Source of the DNA: a bacterium
GTDB taxonomy: Bacteria; JALSQH01
DNA length: 23,587 nt
Assembly: GCA_026985515.1 (NCBI GenBank)
Contig: JALSQH010000252.1
Span: 1 to 23,587 of the forward strand
Direction of reading: 5' to 3'
Shown: positions 15,314-23,587 of the stretch, in pieces
Layout: every line of letters begins with the position of its first letter
Numbering within the stretch: position 1 is the first letter of the stretch
Notes under the pieces: generated by a model
Seen by the model: only the letters and a program-made list of their open reading frames with translations
What the model was told of the DNA's origin: nothing
Database searches by the model: none
Program-made: the position numbers and the translations under genes

Positions 15314-16248
15314 AAATCGTAAGAGATTACAGAGAGCTGGATAAGTTTCCCCATCCAAGGGTTGTAACCATAGGAAATTTTGACGGTGTGCATATTGGAC
15401 ACCAGAAACTTATCAGCAAAAGTGTAAAAGAAGCAAGGGAGAGAAACATACCCTCGCTTGTCATCACCTTTTACCCGCATCCAAGAAAAGTATTTGCGAG
15501 GAGTGGAATAAAACTTCTCACAACAATTGATCAGAAAATTGAACTGATAGAAAAGCTTGGCGTAGACATACTCCTGATAATAAACTTCACAGAGGAGTTT
15601 TACGAACTGGATGGAAGGGAATTCATAGAAAGGATCCTTGTTCCTTACATAAAACCTGCCAAGGTAAATATTGGCTATGATTTCAGATTCGGAAGGGCAG
15701 GTTCTGGGGATTATCAGCTTCTGGACAAAATGGGAGAAAAGTACGACTTTGAGGTTGAAGAATTGCCACCAGTGATGATTGATGGTGAGATCATCAGCAG
15801 TTCCTCAATAAGAAAGTATCTGCTCAATGGGAAGGTGAGAAAGGCAGCTGCACTTCTGGGAAGGGAGTATTTCATCGATGGAAAAATTATTCCTGGAAAG
15901 GGAAGGGGAAAATCCCTTGGCATACCAACTGCTAATATGGAGCCATACAATGAGCTGATACCTCTTAGGGGTGTTTACGCCACAAGATTTCAGCACAGAG
16001 AAAAGATATATCCCTCTGTCACCAACATAGGATTCAACCCCACTTTTGAAAAGGAAGGCAAACTCTCCATAGAAACCTATGTTTTCTACTTTGATGGAAA
16101 TCTGTACGACGAAGAAGTGAGGCTCCACTTTGTTGAGAGAATAAGGGATGAGAAAAAGTTTTCATCTCCTGAGGAACTGATTGAAACTATCAGGAATGAC
16201 ATTAAAAAGGCAAAAGAGATTCTGGAAAATGAGGCAGATAACGGGTGA
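15310..16248 (+). CDS. ribF: Bifunctional riboflavin kinase / FMN adenylyltransferase (FAD synthetase)
   Basis: The 312-residue enzyme phosphorylates riboflavin to FMN and adenylates FMN to FAD. The N-terminal adenylyltransferase domain has GNFDGVHIGHQ (22-32), YPHP (55-58) and the SSSIRKY (164-170) nucleotide motif; the C-terminal riboflavin kinase has GKGRGKSLGIPTAN (196-209), GVYA (221-224), NIGFNPTF (239-246) and ET (255-256) with the expected catalytic Glu. Length is typical. The start is GTG, overlapping the ktrA stop by four bases, and the end overlaps aroE by 20. It supplies FAD for flavoproteins, the ETF at 6937-8685 among them. Confidence 0.96.
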   Translation: MKIVRDYRELDKFPHPRVVTIGNFDGVHIGHQKLISKSVKEARERNIPSLVITFYPHPRKVFARSGIKLLTTIDQKIELIEKLGVDILLIINFTEEFYELDGREFIERILVPYIKPAKVNIGYDFRFGRAGSGDYQLLDKMGEKYDFEVEELPPVMIDGEIISSSSIRKYLLNGKVRKAAALLGREYFIDGKIIPGKGRGKSLGIPTANMEPYNELIPLRGVYATRFQHREKIYPSVTNIGFNPTFEKEGKLSIETYVFYFDGNLYDEEVRLHFVERIRDEKKFSSPEELIETIRNDIKKAKEILENEADNG

Positions 16249-17083
16249 TACTATTGTTACAGGTATCGTTGGATACCCGGTCAGATACTCTCTTTCTCCC
16301 CTCTTTCAGAATTATCTCTTTGAGAAGTACAATCTGAACTATGTGTATCTGCCCTTTCCAGTGGAAAATCCTGACCTTCTTGAAACGGCGATTCGGGGAC
16401 TCATCGCCTCCGGAGTCAGGGGACTCAACATAACCATCCCCTATAAAGAAAGAGCGATGAAAATAGCAGACTGGAGTGATCAACTAAGCAAATTTGTAAA
16501 AGCCACCAATACAATTGTAGCTGGAGAAAAAGGGATTAAGGCGTACAACACAGATGGACCAGGTTTCTGGGACGCTATGGAGAAAAGATTTGAAATGGAA
16601 TATGGGGAAATTAAACTCTACATCCTTGGTAGCGGTGGAGCTGCAAGGGGAATAATTGGTGAGGGGGTAAAAAGGGGAATAAAAAAAATCACAATTTTTG
16701 CAAGGCATGAGGAAAAGGGGAAAAGTATCATAAATGATCTCCACGAGTGGACAACTGTTGAAAGTGAAGTGAGAATCTGGGATGAAATCATAAGATACTC
16801 CTTCCCTCCTTTCTCTGTCATCGTAAACACAACCCCACTGGGGATGAAGGGAGAGACCATTCCACTTGGATGGAACTTTGAAGATAAAAATTCAAGCATC
16901 ATTGCAGATATTGTATACAAACCTGTTGATACTCCTCTGCTCATCGAGGCAAAAAAGAGGGGGTTCAGAATCTTTCCCGGTTACCTGATGCTGGCGGGGC
17001 AGGGGATTCTCTCTTTCAAACTATGGACAGGTATCCTGCCATCCTTTGAAGAAACTGCTGAATTTATCAGGAGCCTGCTATGA
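16229..17083 (+). CDS. aroE: Shikimate dehydrogenase
   Basis: The 284-residue enzyme reduces 3-dehydroshikimate to shikimate with NADPH in aromatic amino acid synthesis. Substrate residues are in place: SLS (21-23), NITIPYK with catalytic Lys73, ATNT (92-95) and NTDG with catalytic Asp109. The nucleotide loop is GSGGAAR (134-140) and the end carries LAGQG and LWTG motifs. The usual NADP-specificity segment NRT is read as ARH (FARHEEK), so cofactor preference may differ. I start at ATG 16229 instead of the upstream in-frame ATGs inside ribF, because it gives the usual AroE length and begins near the normal VTGIVGYPV strand. It overlaps the next gene by ATGA. Confidence 0.95.
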   Translation: MRQITGDTIVTGIVGYPVRYSLSPLFQNYLFEKYNLNYVYLPFPVENPDLLETAIRGLIASGVRGLNITIPYKERAMKIADWSDQLSKFVKATNTIVAGEKGIKAYNTDGPGFWDAMEKRFEMEYGEIKLYILGSGGAARGIIGEGVKRGIKKITIFARHEEKGKSIINDLHEWTTVESEVRIWDEIIRYSFPPFSVIVNTTPLGMKGETIPLGWNFEDKNSSIIADIVYKPVDTPLLIEAKKRGFRIFPGYLMLAGQGILSFKLWTGILPSFEETAEFIRSLL

Positions 17084-17769
17084 AAATAGCAGTTGTGGCC
17101 GACACACATGTTAAAGAAAAGAACAATGATTACCACCTCCTTATAGACCTCCTGGAAAATCTTACAAAAGAAGATTTTGATTTCATAGTACTTTTAGGTG
17201 ATATTTTTGAATTTTACTGCGACAGTGAGAAAAAACTCTCAGAAAGTGTGAGTGACTTTGTAAACTTTCTGGAAAGGATCTCCAGAGATAAAAAAATCGT
17301 GCTCATTGAGGGGAATCATGAGTTTGGTGTTTCGATAAAAGGGGTCAAAATTGAGCCATTTCAATGGAGTGTTAAAATCGCAGGACAGAAAGTTATCTTC
17401 ACCCACGGAGATGTAATAGCATCACTAAACCCCCTTTTCCCCCCTGTAAGAGGATTGTTGCACTCTGAAAAGTTCGTTAACCTCCTGTGTCCCCTGTTAC
17501 CCTCAACCCTTCTCTGGAAAGTGGCAATGAAGATAAGTAGCAACAGCAGAAACAATGGCAAAATTGACAGCGAGGAGGTCAACAGAAGATTAAAAAAATT
17601 TTTTCTGATTCATGATGAAGCCAGCTATGTGGCTGCCCATTCACACAGGAGTTTTTTCGTACAAAATGGAAAAAGATTCCTGATTGTGGTGGGAGCATGG
17701 TACATGGAACACAATTACGCTATAATTACTGACAAGAGGATCGAAATCAAAAAATGGGAAAAAAAATAA
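17080..17769 (+). CDS. Calcineurin-like metallophosphoesterase, LpxH-like
   Basis: The 229-residue protein has the five metallophosphoesterase blocks in order: D8-x-H10, GDIFEF (40-45), GNHEF (78-82), THGD (108-111) and AAHSHR (185-190). The arrangement with a long helical insert (about 116-165) between THGD and AHSH resembles LpxH, the UDP-2,3-diacylglucosamine pyrophosphatase of lipid A synthesis. LpxH normally has GNRD where this has GNHE, so it may be a variant or a different phosphoesterase; I do not assign lpxH. No membrane segment is obvious. The start overlaps the aroE stop (ATGA) and the end overlaps the next gene by 16 bases. If it is LpxH, it indicates lipopolysaccharide. Confidence 0.9.
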   Translation: MKIAVVADTHVKEKNNDYHLLIDLLENLTKEDFDFIVLLGDIFEFYCDSEKKLSESVSDFVNFLERISRDKKIVLIEGNHEFGVSIKGVKIEPFQWSVKIAGQKVIFTHGDVIASLNPLFPPVRGLLHSEKFVNLLCPLLPSTLLWKVAMKISSNSRNNGKIDSEEVNRRLKKFFLIHDEASYVAAHSHRSFFVQNGKRFLIVVGAWYMEHNYAIITDKRIEIKKWEKK

Positions 17770-19193
17770 AAAATATTGTGGAAATAATCCTGATCCTCAC
17801 ATGGATCCCTGTTGCTGTCATGTACTTTTCTCCCTCCGAACCCTCTCTCATTTCAGACTCTATTGACATCTCCTCCCTCACATCGGGGACAAGGTGGTGG
17901 CTCGTGCTCTACAGAAATAAAAAGATCGGGTACTCTTACCTGAAATTGATTCCAGAAGATGGAGACTATTCTGTGGAGGATTTTCTCTTCATGAAACTTA
18001 CCACTTTTGGGAAACAGCAACTTCTCTATTCAAGATTAAAGGGCAAACTTTCCAAGGACCTGAGAATCATGACCTTTTCTTTCTCAATAACAACTCCCAC
18101 AGGTATTAACTTCAGCGGAGAGGGTAAATATGAGCATGGAAAGTTGCTCATAGATCTCAAAACGCCCTCCGGGAAAGAGACCATTTCCCTTCCCTCTCCA
18201 GAGGCACCCTTCCTTCCAGATCTTGCATACGATCTTGTAAACAGGAAAAAGGTCAGAGTGGGAGAAAAATTTACCTTTCCCTTCTATGACCCCCTTCTGG
18301 GAAAGGAAGTTAACGGAACAATTGAGGTAGTTGAGGAGATCCCATACAGATACATGGGCAAAATAATAAGGGCATACAGGGTAAAGTTTGTCTATGGGAA
18401 CACCCTCGTAACGGCAATTATCTCCCCCGAAATCGGGGTACTTGAGGAGGACTCGGGAGGAGGTTTTGTCCTGAAAAGGGTGACAAAAGAAGAGGCACTT
18501 GCTCCTCTTGAAAATGTTAATATCATCTGGTCAGTGGCAATTCCTTCAAATAAACCAATTTCAGAACCTGAAAAACTTACTGAGATATCCTACAAAATTT
18601 CAGGGATAAATCTTCAGGAATTTGATCTTGATGGAGGAGTGCAGGACCTTGAAGACAACATTCTCATAATCCACAGAGCCTCCATTCCACGGAAGATCCA
18701 GCATCTCCCCCTGAAAAAATTACAAAACTACCTCGCAAGAACACCCTTTATTCAAACGGGTGCTCAGGAATTTCAGACAGTAGTAAAAAAGGTTGCAGGT
18801 GGCGACGTTGTTGAAACTGCAAGAAATTTAAATCACTGGGTTTTTAAGTATCTGAAACAGGAACCAGTTGTATCTGTACCTTCTGCCCTTCAGGTTTTAA
18901 AGATGAAAAAGGGCGACTGCAACGAACATGCAGTTCTTCTTACAGCACTGCTTCGCACAGCTGGTATTCCTGCAAGAGAAGTGGCAGGGGTGGTTTATCA
19001 GAACGGTTACTTTTTCTATCATGCATGGGTTGAGGTCTTCCTTGGAAAATGGATTCCGGTTGATCCAACCTTTGATCAATTTCCTGCTGACGTTACCCAT
19101 ATAAGATTCATAATTGGGGGTATAGAGAATCAGGTAAAGGTTCTGGACATGATAAACAGGGTAAAAATTGAAGTCCTTGATTACAGGAGATAG
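17754..19193 (+). CDS. Membrane-anchored transglutaminase-like protein
   Basis: The 479-residue protein begins with a basic N-terminus and one hydrophobic segment (7-25), so it is probably anchored in the inner membrane facing the periplasm. Residues about 45-330 form a beta-rich domain I do not recognise. The C-terminal part (about 340-479) is a transglutaminase/protease-like fold with triad Cys389 (GDCNEH), His423 (YHAWVEV) and Asp437 (PVDPTFD). Family members act as amide-bond proteases or cross-linkers, and the acceptor here is unknown. The ATG lies in the last 16 bases of the phosphoesterase gene; only a poorly spaced GAGGAT precedes it. moaC follows after 3 bases. Confidence 0.9.
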   Translation: MGKKIKNIVEIILILTWIPVAVMYFSPSEPSLISDSIDISSLTSGTRWWLVLYRNKKIGYSYLKLIPEDGDYSVEDFLFMKLTTFGKQQLLYSRLKGKLSKDLRIMTFSFSITTPTGINFSGEGKYEHGKLLIDLKTPSGKETISLPSPEAPFLPDLAYDLVNRKKVRVGEKFTFPFYDPLLGKEVNGTIEVVEEIPYRYMGKIIRAYRVKFVYGNTLVTAIISPEIGVLEEDSGGGFVLKRVTKEEALAPLENVNIIWSVAIPSNKPISEPEKLTEISYKISGINLQEFDLDGGVQDLEDNILIIHRASIPRKIQHLPLKKLQNYLARTPFIQTGAQEFQTVVKKVAGGDVVETARNLNHWVFKYLKQEPVVSVPSALQVLKMKKGDCNEHAVLLTALLRTAGIPAREVAGVVYQNGYFFYHAWVEVFLGKWIPVDPTFDQFPADVTHIRFIIGGIENQVKVLDMINRVKIEVLDYRR

Positions 19194-19196
19194 GGG

Positions 19197-19718
19197 ATGA
19201 AAGAAATAAGCCATCTGAAAGATGGAAGAGCAAACATGGTGGACATTGGCGAGAAAAATCCCACCGAAAGGATCGCAGTGGCAAGGGGAAGGATCAGGGT
19301 GGGAAAAGATACTCTGAAAAAAATTGAGGATTTTAAGATCACCAAGGGAAACGTCTATGAAACTGCCAGACTTGCTGGTATAATGGGTGCGAAGGAAACT
19401 CCACATCTCATTCCACTCTGCCATCCAATTCCCTTAGAAAAAATAGAGATCATATTCTGGCCAGAAGAGGAAGAAGATTATGGTATAATAAACATTGAGA
19501 GCCTGGTCAAAACCCACTGGAAGACAGGAGTGGAAATGGAGGCACTGACAGCGGTCAGTATTGCAGCGCTGACGATCTATGATATGATCAAGGGAGTGGA
19601 AAAAGACGCCGTCATTGAGGAAATCAAATTGATCTACAAGAGGGGTGGAAAAAGTGGAGAAATAAAATTGGGAGAATCCTTAATACTCAAAAAAAGTGAA
19701 AATCCAGAACTCAGGTAG
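19197..19718 (+). CDS. moaC: Cyclic pyranopterin monophosphate synthase, MoaC
   Basis: The 173-residue enzyme converts the MoaA product to cPMP in molybdenum cofactor synthesis. Landmarks correspond to E. coli MoaC with a one-residue shift: Lys50 (KITKGNV), His76 (PLCHPI), Glu113/Glu115 (VEMEALTAV), and Asp129 with Lys132 (YDMIKG). Size and order are typical. The ATG follows AGGAGATAGGGG, which overlaps the stop of the upstream gene; 11 bases separate it from the HIT gene. The other Mo-cofactor genes are not in the window. Its presence implies molybdoenzymes elsewhere in the genome. Confidence 0.97.
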   Translation: MKEISHLKDGRANMVDIGEKNPTERIAVARGRIRVGKDTLKKIEDFKITKGNVYETARLAGIMGAKETPHLIPLCHPIPLEKIEIIFWPEEEEDYGIINIESLVKTHWKTGVEMEALTAVSIAALTIYDMIKGVEKDAVIEEIKLIYKRGGKSGEIKLGESLILKKSENPELR

Positions 19719-19729
19719 GAGGGAGAAAA

Positions 19730-20074
19730 ATGGAAGAATGCATTTTCTGCAAGATTGCCAATCATGAGGTACAATCAGAAATTGTTTATGAAGATGAAAA
19801 CTTCGTAGCCTTTAAAGACATAAATCCCCAGGCTCCGATCCACATCCTTATAATCCCCAGGAAACACATTCCCACAATTAATGACCTTTCTCCCGAAGAC
19901 GTGGAACTCGTGGGGAAAATGATACTTATTGCAAAGGATCTTGCCAGAAAATTTGAAATAGCAGAGAGGGGCTACAGGCTGGTCTTCAACTGCAACAGAG
20001 AGGCGGGACAGATGGTCTTTCACATCCATCTGCATCTTCTTGGTGGAAGAGCCATGGGCTGGCCACCGGGTTAA
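19730..20074 (+). CDS. HIT-family nucleotide hydrolase (HinT-like)
   Basis: The 114-residue protein has the histidine triad HIHLHLL (98-104; His98, His100, His102), an N-terminal CIFCKI with a potential zinc pair Cys4/Cys7, and the tail GRAMGWPPG characteristic of HinT phosphoramidases. HinT removes AMP from lysyl or other phosphoramidates; its physiological substrate is generally unclear. The ATG follows AGGAGGG. It is the last gene of the plus-strand unit. Its stop codon abuts, with no intervening base, the stop of the minus-strand gene next to it. Confidence 0.96.
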   Translation: MEECIFCKIANHEVQSEIVYEDENFVAFKDINPQAPIHILIIPRKHIPTINDLSPEDVELVGKMILIAKDLARKFEIAERGYRLVFNCNREAGQMVFHIHLHLLGGRAMGWPPG

Positions 20075-22747
<2,673 letters not shown>

Positions 22748-22748
22748 T

Positions 22749-23399
22749 TCACTCCTCCCATCCTTCTTCACCTATCAGAGGAACAAAGACGCATGGAGAA
22801 TCTTTCTCAATCTCATATTCATCACCCCTGCGTGTAACGATGTAAAGCACCTGGGAATATCTGGGTCCAACAGGTATAAGCAATTTCCCTCCTTCTGGGG
22901 AAAGTTGTTCCTTCAGGGGTTCGGGAATCTTTGGTGCCCCTGCAGTTACAATTATTCTATCATAAGGTGCAAACTCCTCCCATCCAAGGGTTCCATCACC
23001 TGTTTTAATTTTCACATTTTCATCACCCAGAGACTCAAGTACCTCTCGTGCTCTCTCCGCCAGCTGGGGAATCCTTTCTACAGAATATACCTCTTTTACA
23101 ATTTCAGCCAGCAGAGCTGTCTGGTACCCTGACCCTGTACCTATCTCCAGAACCCTGTGGTGAGGTTCCAGCTCAGCCCTCTCAAGCATTATGGCCACCA
23201 TGTAAGGCTGGGATATTGTCTGGCCATACCCTATTGGAAGTGGATAATCATTGTATGCCTCATCAAGATAGGCCCTGTCAACGAAAAGATGTCTCGGCAC
23301 CTTCAAAAAAGCTTCAATAACTCTTCTGTCCTTTATTCCTCTTCTAATCAGCTGCTCCTGTACCATCCTTTCTCTCTGAACGGCAAACTTATCCTTCAT
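22749..23399 (-). CDS. pcm: Protein-L-isoaspartate O-methyltransferase
   Basis: The 216-residue enzyme uses S-adenosylmethionine to repair isoaspartyl residues in aged proteins. Motifs: PIGYGQTISQPYM (55-67), the SAM loop LEIGTGSGYQTALLAE (84-99), GDG (134-136) and VTAGAP (151-156). ATG 23399 gives the usual N-terminus; an in-frame TTG at 23429 would start before the predicted -10 box. Upstream of the ATG only a weak AGAAG is seen. It is the first gene of the pcm-acyP-eno unit, and the upstream divergent region holds its promoter. Confidence 0.96.
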   Translation of the reverse strand: MKDKFAVQRERMVQEQLIRRGIKDRRVIEAFLKVPRHLFVDRAYLDEAYNDYPLPIGYGQTISQPYMVAIMLERAELEPHHRVLEIGTGSGYQTALLAEIVKEVYSVERIPQLAERAREVLESLGDENVKIKTGDGTLGWEEFAPYDRIIVTAGAPKIPEPLKEQLSPEGGKLLIPVGPRYSQVLYIVTRRGDEYEIEKDSPCVFVPLIGEEGWEE

Positions 23400-23409
23400 A
23401 CTTCTATAA

Positions 23410-23439
23410 ATTTTAGCAGGAAAAGGCAATACTTGCGAA
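23410..23439 (-). promoter_or_regulatory. Predicted promoter of the pcm-acyP-eno operon
   Basis: On the minus strand TTCGCA (23434-23439) and TAAAAT (23410-23415) are 18 bases apart. The -10 box ends 10 bases before the ATG at 23399, so the mRNA would have a leader of only about 4 bases. The -35 box is inside one arm of the inverted repeat at 23433-23490. Confidence 0.5.
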
Positions 23440-23490
23440 TATTTAAAAGTGGAAAACCTGTAATTCGGTAGTGTAAACTTTTATTCGCAA
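23433..23490. repeat. 9-base inverted repeat in the divergent pcm control region
   Basis: TTGCGAATA (23433-23441) and TATTCGCAA (23482-23490) are perfect reverse complements, their centres 49 bases apart. One arm covers the -35 box of the pcm promoter, and the other lies just upstream of the -35 box of the promoter facing right. They could be paired sites for a dimeric regulator, or chance. Confidence 0.6.
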
Positions 23491-23495
23491 AAAAG

Positions 23496-23524
23496 TTGAG
23501 GTAGGATTTTTTAATGAATAAAAC
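23496..23524 (+). promoter_or_regulatory. Predicted rightward promoter leaving the window
   Basis: TTGAGG (23496-23501) and TAAAAC (23519-23524) are 17 bases apart, pointing to a gene beyond the right edge. An ATG at 23536 is open for 17 codons up to the edge, and the window ends in GGAGG (23582-23586), which would suit the ribosome binding site of a gene starting just outside. The 188 bases between pcm and the edge hold no other coding signal. Confidence 0.5.
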
Positions 23525-23587
23525 TTGGTAGGACGATGAAGGGAGTTTTAAATCTCAGAGGGACTCAAATTAATAAAAATTGGAGGC

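Noticed and set aside
18897-19424. Open frame of 175 codons on the minus strand across the transglutaminase and moaC genes
   Set aside because: It is antisense to the catalytic region of one gene and the start of moaC, and its Cys/His-rich composition is a frame artefact.
22748-22771. GTG start of acylphosphatase at 22771
   Set aside because: The extra eight residues are encoded inside pcm, and ATG 22747 has a strong binding site and gives the family length.

Overview
The window looks like chromosome of a Gram-negative, probably uncultured bacterium. The pointers are two large lipoproteins with type II signal peptides, an LpxH-like metallophosphoesterase, moderately AT-rich DNA and arginine codons that are mostly AGA/AGG, a habit common in thermophiles. 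I cannot name the lineage. The genome is compact: genes overlap or abut inside operons, and three tail-to-tail pairs overlap or touch. I see no insertion sequence, prophage, CRISPR array, tRNA or rRNA, and no stretch above 300 bases lacks a gene.

Left part (1-4026, mostly minus strand). After the last codons of a plus-strand gene come a minus-strand unit (78-residue protein, BASS-family transporter, 109-residue protein) and then a 791-residue lipoprotein with a PKD-like domain and a probable beta-helix, closed by a clear intrinsic terminator. A second, unrecognised lipoprotein (675 residues) is divergent from it.

Middle part (6259-11331). A TetR regulator resembling Bacillus FadR heads an operon with both electron-transfer flavoprotein subunits (fadR-etfB-etfA). 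An 18-base perfect palindrome of the FadR type overlaps the -10 box of its promoter, so autorepression relieved by acyl-CoA is the natural reading. A strong terminator follows etfA. A metallo-beta-lactamase-fold hydrolase and an alpha/beta hydrolase come next, meeting a tandem universal stress protein tail to tail.

Right-middle part (11410-20074). One long plus-strand unit starts with a secreted 14-unit LVIVD beta-propeller protein. It continues through ktrB-ktrA (potassium uptake), ribF (FMN/FAD synthesis), aroE, an LpxH-like phosphoesterase, a membrane-anchored transglutaminase-like protein, moaC and a HIT protein. Most junctions overlap, so co-expression is likely although the functions are mixed. 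RibF makes the FAD that the ETF encoded 7 kb upstream needs, but that link is only metabolic.

Right end (20075-23587). A minus-strand operon runs pcm, acylphosphatase, enolase and an anchored helical protein of unknown role. Upstream of pcm is a divergent control region with a 9-base inverted repeat and a second promoter reading out of the window.

The most notable observations are the FadR-type operator/promoter, several promoters placed so close to start codons that the mRNAs would be nearly leaderless, the twin mini-palindromes in the 791-residue lipoprotein leader, and the regular 14-unit propeller.
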